Translations under genes and position numbers: made by a program
From: Chitinophaga pinensis DSM 2588
Lineage (GTDB): Bacteria; Bacteroidota; Bacteroidia; Chitinophagales; Chitinophagaceae
DNA length: 64,000 nt
NCBI RefSeq assembly: GCF_000024005.1
Contig: NC_013132.1
Coordinates: forward strand, 2,846,001-2,910,000
Reading direction: 5' to 3'
The notes under the pieces: model-generated
Databases searched by the model: none
What the model saw: the letters and a program-made list of their open reading frames with translations, nothing else
What the model was told of the DNA's origin: nothing
Shown here: positions 33,245 to 41,939 of the stretch, one piece after another
Position numbering within the stretch: the stretch's first letter is position 1
How the letters are laid out: each line of letters begins with the position of its first letter

Positions 33245-36013
33245 TTATTGTGCGCTTGGGCCGGTTTCCCAACCCCAGTTCTTTCCTTTTTCCGTTGCCG
33301 GTACACCTGTCTGCATCCACTCCGGCGCAGGTGCATTTTTCAGGAAGTGATCAAAGAACTGCTGCTCGCGGCGTTGAATATCTTTTCTGTTCTGGCGCTG
33401 TACCAGGTTGTGTGCTTCATTGTTATAGTTCAGCATCCATACCTGTTTGCCCAGTCTGCGCAGACCGGTGAACAGCTCGATACCCTGATACCAGGGTACT
33501 GCACCATCTGCATCGTTACTCATGATTGCCAGTGGCGTCGTTACTTTTGGCAGATGGAACAAAGGAGAGTTCTCTATGTAGAGTTCCGGTTTGTCCCACA
33601 ATGTCGCACCAATACGGCTCTGAGAACGCTCATACTGGAACTGACGGTTCATACCGCTTTCCCAGCGGATACCGCCATAAGCACTGGTCATATTCGCTAC
33701 CGGTGCACCTGCCCATGCTGCTTTGAACAAAGAAGTACGGGTGATCAGGTAGGCCACCTGGTAGCCGCCCCAGCTCTGTCCCTGGATACCCATGTTCAGA
33801 CTGTCAGCCCAAGGATGTGTGGCTACTGCTCTTGCGCCACTTACGATATAGTCATAAGCGCCCTGACCCGGGTGACCATTTTCATACGTCACATCCGGCG
33901 CCAGCACGAGGTAACCACGGCTTACAAAGAAAGAGATGTTCAATCTCGATGGAGTAGGGGCTGGTGGGTTGTAACTGTATAATCCGTCGGATAACTTCTC
34001 ATAGAAATACAGCAGTACAGGATATTTCTTTGTGCTGTCAAAGTTTTCCGGTTTGTAGAGGATACCCTCTGCCGGTTTGCCGTTGTAAGCTGTCCATTTG
34101 AACAGTTCAGCGGTGCCCCAGTTATATTCCTGTTGTTGCGGATTGATATGACTGATCTGCTCTGCCTTCGCCAGTGAAGTACCGGTATACAGGTCAGGTG
34201 ACAGTACATAGCTTGATTTCGTGAAGATATAATCAGGCGCATTTTCTGCCTTTATGGGATCGCCGAAAGTATATGGTCCCATTACCAGTAATTCCGGTTT
34301 TACAGGCACCTTTTTGAAGGTGCTGAATGTGGTATAGAAACCGTTTTCTTTAGTGGTTTCATTGAAGGTTTCCAGCAATAATGCCTGTCCCGGTGTAAAG
34401 AAACGTTCTTCTTTATCCAGTTGTACATAACGGAAACGCAGTTTCTGCTCGCGGCCATATCCAGCGGTCAGCAGCTGTGGCGCTACTTTCCCGGATGGAT
34501 CTACCTGCCAGATATCGAAACGGTCATAGATGTAAACGGCTTTATCATCTTCCAGCCATCCTGCCATGCCGTATGGAGCAGGCATGTCCGGATGATCGTC
34601 GTCTTCTTCAGAAAGAGAAACCGGTATTTTCTCTGTGATGTTGCGGGTAGTGCCGGTACTTGTTTCGTACGCATACCATTGTTTCTGCTGGAGATTATAC
34701 CAGGTGATATAACGGCCTGCCGGAGAAATACGGCTAACGCTGTCCAGGTTTTCCTGCAGCATTTTGCGGTTACCGTTTTCCAGGTTGACGAGGTAGGAAG
34801 TCTTCAGAGAATGACCTGTCCATTGCATCGCCACACGTTGTCCTTTATCAGTATATCCCAGCGCATAAGGGCTATTGCCCCTGTTGGCCAGCTGGATATT
34901 TTCCATGTCTTTATCGGCGAGCTGCAATACCTTCTGTGTACCCGGATAGTACACTGCCTGATAGCTTTTTTTCAGGTCCTTATCCAGGTTTTTCAGCTGC
35001 ATCGGTTGCAGATAATCATCCTGATAGTTCCAGATATCAACTCTGGCCACTTCAAAATCTACGATGTTGGTATCTTTTGGCGGCAGGATCGGCGCGGTAC
35101 CAAAGAACAGGCGCTGACCGTTTTCGCTGAACCAAACTTTCCCATCCGGACTTACAGACCAGTTGGCAGGGAAGGAGCGGTTGGTTTTATCTGCTGTGAT
35201 CACACCGCTATCCTGTCCGGGACGGTAGTAATACAGGGAATAGAACTGTTGCAGGGCTTTTACGCTATCACGGGAACTGCACCAGGCTGCCTGTTCGCCT
35301 TTTTCATCAAAGGCGAATTGTTTGCGTAAAGCGGCTCCGCGACTGATGGTATCTGCTTTATGTGCTGCCACGTTCCACAGTAACACGGCGGAACGGGAGA
35401 GGGAGTCTTTTTTCTCGGTGACAACTTCTGCCAGCAGGCGGTTGCCCGGTTTGCTGAAGATGTAGTCCTGTACGTTGCGGATTGTATCTGCTGTCTGCTT
35501 ATCCAGGTAATAGATTACCAGGTGACCGCTGGTGGTATCTGCCTGTGGTTTCTCCTTCAGATAAGCCAGTACGCCGGTACCTTTTTCAGGTGTTTTGAAG
35601 GAGCGTACAGCGGGTACCTTATAGACATTGTTATTACCGAGGGTGACAATACCCAGGGAGTCTTTGGGCATTTCTGACGGCTTTTTCTTTTTGATCTTTG
35701 CCTGTCTGGTTACTGCAAAAGGCGCCTTGATAGAGAAAATAGCATAGCGGCTATCTTCTGTGATCACAGGATTAGCGCCGCGTGGCACTTCCAGGCGTTG
35801 TTTGGTTTTGTTATTGTAGATGAAGAGAGAAGCATCACCTTCCTGCGGATTGACTGTATACACAATCCATTGTCCGTTATTACTGATTGCTTTATTACTG
35901 ATACTTTGCCAGCCATCGTATACGGAATGGTCCAGTGGCTTTTTCGCTGGTTGTTGCGCATAGGTCAGTAGGGAGAGGCCGGAAAAGGCCGCTACACACA
36001 TGAGTTTTTTCAT
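33245..36013 (-). CDS. Secreted S9-family peptidase (prolyl oligopeptidase domain)
   Basis: A 922-residue exported peptidase. A signal peptide (MKKLMCVAAFSGLSLLTYAQ) is followed by a long propeller region (about 30-640) and a C-terminal alpha/beta hydrolase. Catalytic serine is in GIQGQSWGGYQVAYL, the aspartate in IMSNDADGAVPWYQG and the histidine in NNEAHNLVQRQN. It resembles dipeptidyl-peptidase or acylaminoacyl-peptidase types that degrade oligopeptides in the periplasm. It is a single gene, with its own terminator. Confidence 0.93.
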   Translation of the reverse strand: MKKLMCVAAFSGLSLLTYAQQPAKKPLDHSVYDGWQSISNKAISNNGQWIVYTVNPQEGDASLFIYNNKTKQRLEVPRGANPVITEDSRYAIFSIKAPFAVTRQAKIKKKKPSEMPKDSLGIVTLGNNNVYKVPAVRSFKTPEKGTGVLAYLKEKPQADTTSGHLVIYYLDKQTADTIRNVQDYIFSKPGNRLLAEVVTEKKDSLSRSAVLLWNVAAHKADTISRGAALRKQFAFDEKGEQAAWCSSRDSVKALQQFYSLYYYRPGQDSGVITADKTNRSFPANWSVSPDGKVWFSENGQRLFFGTAPILPPKDTNIVDFEVARVDIWNYQDDYLQPMQLKNLDKDLKKSYQAVYYPGTQKVLQLADKDMENIQLANRGNSPYALGYTDKGQRVAMQWTGHSLKTSYLVNLENGNRKMLQENLDSVSRISPAGRYITWYNLQQKQWYAYETSTGTTRNITEKIPVSLSEEDDDHPDMPAPYGMAGWLEDDKAVYIYDRFDIWQVDPSGKVAPQLLTAGYGREQKLRFRYVQLDKEERFFTPGQALLLETFNETTKENGFYTTFSTFKKVPVKPELLVMGPYTFGDPIKAENAPDYIFTKSSYVLSPDLYTGTSLAKAEQISHINPQQQEYNWGTAELFKWTAYNGKPAEGILYKPENFDSTKKYPVLLYFYEKLSDGLYSYNPPAPTPSRLNISFFVSRGYLVLAPDVTYENGHPGQGAYDYIVSGARAVATHPWADSLNMGIQGQSWGGYQVAYLITRTSLFKAAWAGAPVANMTSAYGGIRWESGMNRQFQYERSQSRIGATLWDKPELYIENSPLFHLPKVTTPLAIMSNDADGAVPWYQGIELFTGLRRLGKQVWMLNYNNEAHNLVQRQNRKDIQRREQQFFDHFLKNAPAPEWMQTGVPATEKGKNWGWETGPSAQ

Positions 36014-36073
36014 ACCGCCTAAAATAGAAAAATCACAATTATTGCGTAAATTTTTCCGGATGGACGGTTAAAA

Positions 36074-36955
36074 TCAGGCATGAGAATGTTTCAGGGTGCG
36101 CGCAACCCGCGTCATCTGTAATGCTACCGATAAAATGATGCAAGCCAATCCGATATAAAAAGCGTAGGTCAGCTGTTTATTCTCATGAAAGAGCATAAAA
36201 GCGATGACGATACTGTATACCGGCTCCAGGTTAAAGGAGAGGTTTACTGTAAACGGAGATATCTTTGTGAGTGCATTCATCATCAGCATATACATCCCTA
36301 CCGTACAGGCCCAGGCAAGTATCAGCAGGTAGCTCAGGTCTGCTGTAGAAGGCAAAGCCAGTGGCTGCGGGAAGAAATACAGGTACGCAGGCAGCAGGAT
36401 GGTCAGACCGATGAATCCGGCTGTCAGTTCGTAAAACGTGATGGTAGGCGGATCGTACTTGACGATCAGGCGTTTATTGAAGATGGTGAAGAGCGCTGCA
36501 AACATCGCGGAAATGATACCGAGAATGATCGCAGTACGGTATTGTGTATCAAAATGAAAGATCATGAAGATACCCAGCAGGGTAATACCGCTCAGTAATA
36601 ATTCCGTCTTGTCCAGCCGGCCACGATTGATGAGGGGATCAAAAAGGGCGGTAAACAGGCTGGTCAGCGCAAAGCAGACCACGGCAATAGACACGTTGGA
36701 GTATTTGATACTGGCGTAAAAAAACAACCAGTGTAATACGACAACCATACCTGTCAGTCCGATCGGAAGGATCTGTTTGAAATTCAGTTTGGTGAGCATA
36801 CCCCTCCAGCGGAAGAGTATGTAAAGTGTTATGATGGTGAAAAGTAGTCTATACCAGACCAGCATTCCCTCATTCAGTGTAATCAGTTTACCCAATATAC
36901 CCGTAAAACCTGCCAGAAATACCGACAGGTGTAATTGTATCAGTGCTTTTTTCAT
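36074..36955 (-). CDS. EamA/DMT-family inner-membrane transporter
   Basis: A 293-residue protein with ten predicted transmembrane helices arranged as two five-helix EamA repeats (first about 4-130, second about 145-285). Segments such as SFNLEPVYSIVIAFMLFHEN, near the end of the second repeat, are typical. The substrate, often a metabolite or amino acid, cannot be inferred. It starts 7 bp after the GT2 glycosyltransferase gene on the same strand and is probably co-transcribed with it. Confidence 0.88.
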   Translation of the reverse strand: MKKALIQLHLSVFLAGFTGILGKLITLNEGMLVWYRLLFTIITLYILFRWRGMLTKLNFKQILPIGLTGMVVVLHWLFFYASIKYSNVSIAVVCFALTSLFTALFDPLINRGRLDKTELLLSGITLLGIFMIFHFDTQYRTAIILGIISAMFAALFTIFNKRLIVKYDPPTITFYELTAGFIGLTILLPAYLYFFPQPLALPSTADLSYLLILAWACTVGMYMLMMNALTKISPFTVNLSFNLEPVYSIVIAFMLFHENKQLTYAFYIGLACIILSVALQMTRVARTLKHSHA

Positions 36956-36962
36956 TGCCCGC

Positions 36963-37709
36963 TTATTCGCTATTTCTTACGCGTCTTTCATACTTGCGGA
37001 ACAGGCTTTCCCATTGAATTTTGAGTACTCCCAGGACACCTTCTTTGATGATGCCTTTACTCATTTTGGAATATCCTTCTTTACGGTCTTTGAAAGTGAT
37101 AGGTACTTCTTTGATTTTGAAACCTAACTTCCAGGCCGTGAATTTCATTTCTATCTGAAAGGCATAGCCCACAAACCGGATAGCATCCAGGTTAATGGCT
37201 TCCAATACCTGTCTTTTATAGCAGACGAAGCCGGCAGTAGCGTCTTTTACCCTTATCCAGGTAACAAAACGTACGTACACAGAGGCACCGTAGGAGAGCA
37301 CAGCTCTGTCCCATGGCCAGTTTTCGGTTTTACCACCTTTTACATAGCGGGAACCGACAGACACATCGCCACCTTCCTTCGCACAGGCATCATAGAGCCT
37401 GTTCAGGTCAGCCGGACTGTGAGAGAAATCAGCGTCCATTTCAAAAATGTACTGATATCCCTTTTCAAGAGCCCATTTGAAGCCATGGATATAGGCGGTG
37501 CCTAAGCCCTGTTTGCCACTTCTTTCTACCAGGAATAATTCGCCGGAGTGGGACTGCTGCAAATTCCTAACAATATTACCGGTGCCATCGGGCGAACCGT
37601 CGTCCACGATCAGTATATGAAAGTTTTGTCGCAGGGCAAAAACCGCGTCAATGATGTTGCGGATGTTATCCTTCTCATTGTACGTGGGAATTATGACGAG
37701 CTTTTCCAA
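36963..37709 (-). CDS. Polyprenol monophosphomannose synthase-type GT2
   Basis: A 248-residue glycosyltransferase of the DPM1 type, without C-terminal membrane helices. It has the GT-A start VIIPTYNEKDNIRNIIDAVF, ILIVDDGSPDGTGNIV, the DxD-like EMDADFSHSPADL, and VSVGSRYVKGG. Enzymes of this type transfer mannose or a similar sugar from a nucleotide sugar to a polyprenyl phosphate on the inner leaflet. The next gene (7 bp) encodes an EamA transporter. The gene for the 3'-5' exonuclease lies 69 bp upstream. Confidence 0.9.
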   Translation of the reverse strand: MEKLVIIPTYNEKDNIRNIIDAVFALRQNFHILIVDDGSPDGTGNIVRNLQQSHSGELFLVERSGKQGLGTAYIHGFKWALEKGYQYIFEMDADFSHSPADLNRLYDACAKEGGDVSVGSRYVKGGKTENWPWDRAVLSYGASVYVRFVTWIRVKDATAGFVCYKRQVLEAINLDAIRFVGYAFQIEMKFTAWKLGFKIKEVPITFKDRKEGYSKMSKGIIKEGVLGVLKIQWESLFRKYERRVRNSE

Positions 37710-37778
37710 TCTAGCAAATGTTGTTTTAGGAGTGCGAAATTAGCACAAACCCCAGATAAAGTATGGTTTTTGCAAATA

Positions 37779-38552
37779 TTAAATCTTTTTTAACATCATA
37801 CTATGGTAGATCTCTGTGAGTTTCTGCTTGGTATTGAGCGGAAAATCAGCTTTCATCATCCAATCATAGTACTGTGGCTCAATTTTGAGTACTTCCCGTA
37901 CTGCACGGCCTTTATATTTACCAAAATTGAACATTTCCACTCCATTCTGTACAACCATTCTTCTGGCAAAGTCAACATAATCGTCTTCTTTGGTGAATTC
38001 GGCCAGTGGCGCTACTTCAGCCTGCAGCTGCTCGTAACGGCTCAACTGTGCTTCCAGGATCTCATAGGTAGCGAGGGCATCTGCTTCTGCGCTATGCGCA
38101 TTTGTAAGGTCTTTATCGCAATAGAACTTGTAAGCAGCGCTCAGCGTACGTTTTTCCATCAGGTGGAATATCTTCTGTACGTCGATGAATCTACGGTCTT
38201 TTGTATCAAAATCGAGACCTGCACGGAGGAATTCTTCTACCAGCAGGGGGATATCGAAACGGTTGGAATTATATCCGGCCAGATCACAGTTTTCCATGTA
38301 CTGACGCAATTCATTTGCGCATTGTTTGAACGTCGGACAATCCTTAATATCCTCGTCACTGATACCATGGATGGCAGTGGAGGCCGGAGGAATAGGCATG
38401 CCTGGGTGTATCCTTTTGACTTTTGTCTGAACAGACTTGTCAGGGAACACTTTGATAATAGCAATTTCAATAATACGGTCCGTAGCCACGTTGGTACCGG
38501 TCGTCTCCAGATCAATTACGGCCAGCGGCCTTTTAAGTTGCAAAGAGGGCAT
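37779..38552 (-). CDS. DEDDh 3'-5' exonuclease with C-terminal DUF3820-like domain
   Basis: A 257-residue nuclease. Exo motif I is AVIDLETTGTNVATDRIIEI (D-x-E), motif II lies in DLAGYNSNRFDIPLL, and motif III is HSAEADALATYEIL (H-x4-D), so the DEDDh set is complete. The C-terminal ~60 residues (MFNFGKYKGRAVREVLKIEP) match the DUF3820-type domain often fused to such exonucleases. It resembles DNA polymerase III epsilon-like proofreading or repair nucleases. It lies 9 bp after mpl. Confidence 0.9.
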   Translation of the reverse strand: MPSLQLKRPLAVIDLETTGTNVATDRIIEIAIIKVFPDKSVQTKVKRIHPGMPIPPASTAIHGISDEDIKDCPTFKQCANELRQYMENCDLAGYNSNRFDIPLLVEEFLRAGLDFDTKDRRFIDVQKIFHLMEKRTLSAAYKFYCDKDLTNAHSAEADALATYEILEAQLSRYEQLQAEVAPLAEFTKEDDYVDFARRMVVQNGVEMFNFGKYKGRAVREVLKIEPQYYDWMMKADFPLNTKQKLTEIYHSMMLKKI

Positions 38553-38561
38553 GACTAATTT

Positions 38562-39914
38562 TTATAGATACTTTTTCAGCGAATTTACGTCCAATCCTTC
38601 ATAATCACCCGAACTCATCATCAGCAGGTTCGCGTCTTTATACTCCTGTTTATCCAGGAATGCAGTTAAATGCTCTCTGCTGGTGAAGATCTCCAGGTCT
38701 GCGCGGCCAAAGCCCTGTGCCACTACATCGGGCATCAGTTCCGGCATACGTTTGATCTCCAGTGCGTGTTTGCTGTAGAACACCACCGGTATATCGGCCT
38801 TGTCCATACAACCCTGGTATTGTACCATGAAGTCTGCATTCAGACTACTGTAAGTGTGCAATTCCAGTACGCCGATCAGTTTGCGTTGCGGATACTGGTC
38901 ACGCAGTGCGCTGATGGTTGCTTTCACCTTAGATGGGGCATGTGCAAAGTCACGATAGATCGCGCAGTGCTCATTTTTACCCACCAGTTCCAGTCGTTTA
39001 GCGGCTCCTTTAAAGGTAGCGATCGCTTTCAGGAATACTTCATCGCTGATACCCAGTTCGTTACAAACGAGACGGGCAGCATGCATATTCAGCAGGTTAT
39101 GGTCGCCAAAAACTTCCAGTTCGGTCTGTTGGTCGCCGAAGTGAACAGTGGTAACCCCATTGTTGATCTGATGTTGAGGAATATCGTAAGGAACGAGTTT
39201 CAGGTGCAGACCTTCCGCCTTTACCAGTTTAACCAGTTCCGGGTCAGTATTGTTATAAATGAGCGTATGGCCGGCTTTCATCGTGCGAAGGAAGATGGCG
39301 AACTGCTCAAGATAATTTTCAAACGTAGGGAATACATTGATGTGATCCCAGGCAATGCCGGTCAGTACGGCGATGTGCGGGTGCAGGAAGTGAAACTTCG
39401 GACGTTTTTCAATAACGGAAGCCGGGTATTCATCTCCTTCACAAACGATCACAGGCGCATCAGTGATATTCACCGACTGTGGAAAACCTGCCAGACGTGC
39501 TCCTACCAGGTAGTCAAATGCCTGACCGGACTGTTGCAGTACATGCATGATCATCGCCGTGGTAGTCGTTTTACCATGACTGCCACCCACGACGACTCTG
39601 TTTTTCTGCTGGCTTTCCTGGTAGATATATTCAGGGAAGGAGTAGATCTTCAATCCGAGCTCCTTTGCTTTGATCAGTTCAGGGTTGTCTGCGCGTGCGT
39701 GCATACCCAGGATAACAGCGTCAAGGTCTGCCGTAATACGGCTTTCATCCCAACCCATCGATGCCGGTAAAATGCCTGTCTGCAGCAGATTGCCTTTCGC
39801 AGGCTCGTAAATCTCGTCGTCACTGCCAGTTACCTGGTAACCTTTGATTTTCAATGCGATTGCTAACTGGTGCATCACACTGCCACCCACAGCGATAAAA
39901 TGTACTTTTGCCAT
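38562..39914 (-). CDS. mpl: UDP-N-acetylmuramate:tripeptide ligase (murein recycling)
   Basis: A 450-residue Mur-ligase family enzyme. It begins with the Rossmann-like VHFIAVGGSVMHQLAIALK, has the ATP motif GGSHGKTTTTAMIMH near residue 108, and later the FAHAPSKVKATISALRDQYP segment typical of Mpl. Mpl attaches recovered L-Ala-gamma-D-Glu-meso-Dap tripeptide to UDP-MurNAc in peptidoglycan recycling. It is first in a leftward group with the exonuclease gene (9 bp) and possibly the GT2 and EamA genes. Confidence 0.92.
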   Translation of the reverse strand: MAKVHFIAVGGSVMHQLAIALKIKGYQVTGSDDEIYEPAKGNLLQTGILPASMGWDESRITADLDAVILGMHARADNPELIKAKELGLKIYSFPEYIYQESQQKNRVVVGGSHGKTTTTAMIMHVLQQSGQAFDYLVGARLAGFPQSVNITDAPVIVCEGDEYPASVIEKRPKFHFLHPHIAVLTGIAWDHINVFPTFENYLEQFAIFLRTMKAGHTLIYNNTDPELVKLVKAEGLHLKLVPYDIPQHQINNGVTTVHFGDQQTELEVFGDHNLLNMHAARLVCNELGISDEVFLKAIATFKGAAKRLELVGKNEHCAIYRDFAHAPSKVKATISALRDQYPQRKLIGVLELHTYSSLNADFMVQYQGCMDKADIPVVFYSKHALEIKRMPELMPDVVAQGFGRADLEIFTSREHLTAFLDKQEYKDANLLMMSSGDYEGLDVNSLKKYL

Positions 39915-40008
39915 ATAATATTAACCGGATTACCTGCGTTTATCGTTATATTTATGTGTCTAAGGGAAAAAGGAATGATATTATAGCTAAAATCTTTAAT
40001 ATAAATTT

Positions 40009-40016
40009 TATATTTG
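40009..40016 (+). promoter_or_regulatory. TATATTTG -7 box upstream of the small lipoprotein gene
   Basis: Exact TAnnTTTG match in an AT-rich stretch of the mpl/lipoprotein divergent interval. No clear TTG element lies at the expected distance. A start near 40022 gives a leader of about 45 bases to ATG 40067. Confidence 0.4.
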
Positions 40017-40066
40017 CAAAGTAACGTCAAAAATTGGCGATTAAAAAAGTGATATCACCATTCCCT

Positions 40067-40249
40067 ATGAAATTTCATTATTCAACTAAACATCCCTTTA
40101 TGCAAGTATCTTATCTGAAAGTTTTGGGCGGTGCCTGCCTTTTCTTTATCTTTGCGGCTTTCTTAACTTCTTGTGCATCACAGAATAAGTTAGGTTGTCC
40201 GATGAAAATTGGTAAAGTGACGCACGGGGCAAACGTGAAGGATTGTTAA
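40067..40249 (+). CDS. Small predicted lipoprotein, unknown function
   Basis: A 60-residue protein with a hydrophobic segment and lipobox (GGACLFFIFAAFLTSCASQN), so exported and probably lipid-modified. The mature part is only about 25 residues and has two further cysteines (LGCPMKIGK and the final DC), which could form a disulfide or bind metal. Start choice: ATG 40067, or ATG 40100, which gives a shorter, cleaner signal peptide. Its TAA stop shares one base with the ATG of ytxJ (TAATG), so the two are translationally coupled. I do not recognise the family. Confidence 0.7.
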   Translation: MKFHYSTKHPFMQVSYLKVLGGACLFFIFAAFLTSCASQNKLGCPMKIGKVTHGANVKDC

Positions 40250-40578
40250 TGAACTGGATACCACTTACGACAGAAACACAGTTATCCGAAATAAAGGAAT
40301 CATCAGTAACCAAACCGGTAGTTATCTTCAAACATAGCACGCGTTGTTCAATCAGTGCAGTAGCTAAATCCAGACTGGAAAGAGCTGCCGCGCCGGAAAC
40401 GATCTCCTTTTATTACCTGGATCTGATCAAATTCAGAGACATTTCAAACAGGATCGCAGCTGATTTCAATGTAGAACATGAATCACCGCAGGTTTTGCTG
40501 ATCCGTAACGGGGAATGCGTGTATGATGAAAGCCACAGTGGCATCTCGATGGATGAAATTGTGGACCATTCAAATTAA
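40249..40578 (+). CDS. ytxJ: YtxJ-type thiol/bacillithiol redox protein
   Basis: A 109-residue thioredoxin-fold protein with a single N-terminal-region cysteine (C33, in IFKHSTRCSISAVAKSRL) and LLIRNGECVYDESHSGIS in the C-terminal half. These are the marks of the YtxJ (DUF2847) family, proposed to act as a monothiol bacilliredoxin. The ATG overlaps the preceding TAA by one base. A strong terminator follows. No other bacillithiol gene is in the window. Confidence 0.88.
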   Translation: MNWIPLTTETQLSEIKESSVTKPVVIFKHSTRCSISAVAKSRLERAAAPETISFYYLDLIKFRDISNRIAADFNVEHESPQVLLIRNGECVYDESHSGISMDEIVDHSN

Positions 40579-40612
40579 GAAAGCATTTTCACTATTTATT
40601 CCAAAGAATTTA

Positions 40613-40640
40613 GTACCGGCCTATGGCCGGTATTTTTTTT
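40613..40640 (+). terminator. Terminator of the lipoprotein-ytxJ unit
   Basis: TACCGGCC, loop TAT, GGCCGGTA, then TTTTTTTT: a textbook 8-bp hairpin with a U-tract, 35 bp past the ytxJ stop. Confidence 0.93.
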
Positions 40641-40672
40641 GCCCTAGCTTTGTATTCTATTAAGCTGAGAGA

Positions 40673-41236
40673 ATGAAACATCGTATAGTTGTAGCGGTTA
40701 CAGGGGCCAGCGGATCCATTTACGCCCGGCAATTACTGAATAAATTACAGGCGGCATCCGCACAGACCGACCAGATAGCGCTGGTGATGACCAATAATGC
40801 CCGTACCGTTTGGGAAACAGAGCTGGGAACAGACGATTACAAGCAATTGCCTTTTAAAATATACACCCAACAGGACTTCCATGCACCTTTTGCCTCTGGT
40901 TCCGGCAGGTTTGATACCATGATCATCTGCCCCTGTTCAATGGGCACCCTGGGGCGTATCGCCACGGGCATCTCCAATGACCTGATCACCCGTGCAGCGG
41001 ATGTCGTACTCAAGGAAAGAAGAAAACTGATCTGCGTTGTCAGGGAAACGCCTTATAACCTGATGCATATTAAAAATATGCTGGCAGTAACAGAAGCCGG
41101 TGGGATCATTTGTCCGGCTACGCCTTCTTTTTACAGCGTACCCAAGTCAATAGAAGAAGTAGCGGCGACCGTCGTAGACCGGGTGCTTGATCTGGCAGGA
41201 ATTGAACAACAGACCTTCCGCTGGGGCGGAGAGTAG
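40673..41236 (+). CDS. ubiX: Flavin prenyltransferase UbiX
   Basis: A 187-residue flavoprotein that adds a dimethylallyl group to FMN to make the cofactor of UbiD decarboxylases. It starts with VAVTGASGSIYARQLL, contains CPCSMGTLGRIATGISNDLI and LICVVRETPYNLMHIKNMLA, and is normal in length. No ubiD gene is in the window. A TAGCTTTG box (40645-40652) lies 20 bp upstream, but its -33 region is inside the preceding terminator, so that promoter is doubtful. The 68-bp direct repeat begins at the stop codon. Confidence 0.93.
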   Translation: MKHRIVVAVTGASGSIYARQLLNKLQAASAQTDQIALVMTNNARTVWETELGTDDYKQLPFKIYTQQDFHAPFASGSGRFDTMIICPCSMGTLGRIATGISNDLITRAADVVLKERRKLICVVRETPYNLMHIKNMLAVTEAGGIICPATPSFYSVPKSIEEVAATVVDRVLDLAGIEQQTFRWGGE

Positions 41237-41400
41237 GTGGAAATTAGGAATTAAGAATTAACAATTAACAATTGAATGCAGCGGAGATGGGGGATGTGAG
41301 GGAGGTGGAAATTAGGAATTAGGAATTAAGAATTAACAATTGAAGGCAGCGGAGATGGGGATGTGAAGGGGGGCGATTAGGAGTTAGGAATTAAGAATAG
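41236..41400. repeat. 68-bp direct repeat containing heptamers (D)
   Basis: Copies start at 41236 and 41304 (GGTGGAAATTAGGAATTA...), with a shortened third at about 41371-41400. Each holds GAATTAA/CAATTAA heptamers and then a G-rich part (GCAGCGGAGATGGGG). It fills the gap between ubiX and aroQ, and copy 1 begins on the last base of the ubiX stop. Confidence 0.85.
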
Positions 41401-41426
41401 TATTTATTCATACGAATCATCAATAT

Positions 41427-41840
41427 ATGCAGATAGCGATTATCAACGGACCTAATTTAAACCTCCTCGGAAAGCGGGAGCCTGGTATCTATGGAAATGA
41501 GTCTTTCGAGTCTTATTTTGAAAGGCTGAAAGCCCAATATCCCGATGTGCAGCTTACTTATTTCCAGAGCAATATCGAAGGTGAAATGATCAATCATCTG
41601 CACGAAATAGGTTTTTCCTATGATGGCATCCTGCTCAATGCAGGCGGTTATACACATACCTCTGTAGCCCTGCGGGATGCGATTTCCGCTGTAAAAACAC
41701 CGGTACTGGAAATTCACATCAGTAATATTCACGCCAGGGAAGAATTCCGTCATAAGAGCATGATCGCGCCTGTTTGCGTAGGTAGCATCTGCGGACTGGG
41801 AATGAAAGGTTATGCACTGGGCATTGCTTATTTCCTTTGA
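41427..41840 (+). CDS. aroQ: Type II 3-dehydroquinate dehydratase
   Basis: A 137-residue enzyme of the shikimate pathway that dehydrates 3-dehydroquinate. Motifs: IINGPNLNLLGKREPGIYG with the catalytic tyrosine, SNIEGEMINHLHEIGFSYDG, LNAGGYTHTSVALRDAI and the lid/active-site EIHISNIHAREEFRHKSM. It is typical in length. It is flanked by the 68-bp repeats upstream and a strong terminator downstream. Confidence 0.96.
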   Translation: MQIAIINGPNLNLLGKREPGIYGNESFESYFERLKAQYPDVQLTYFQSNIEGEMINHLHEIGFSYDGILLNAGGYTHTSVALRDAISAVKTPVLEIHISNIHAREEFRHKSMIAPVCVGSICGLGMKGYALGIAYFL

Positions 41841-41868
41841 TCTTATAATAACAAATATCCGATACATA

Positions 41869-41904
41869 AAAGAGGGAGTATGCCTGACGGCGTACTCCCT
41901 CTTT
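41869..41904. terminator. Bidirectional terminator between aroQ and the M42 peptidase gene
   Basis: AAAGAGGGAGTA, 12-base loop, TACTCCCTCTTT: a perfect 12-bp stem between convergent genes. Confidence 0.9.
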
Positions 41905-41939
41905 GTATCTGTACTTCGGTTAACCCGAAATCTGATGAT

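Noticed and set aside
38670..39770. Long plus-strand frame opposite mpl
   Set aside because: It is antisense to a complete mpl gene with intact motifs; the frame is a by-product of codon bias.
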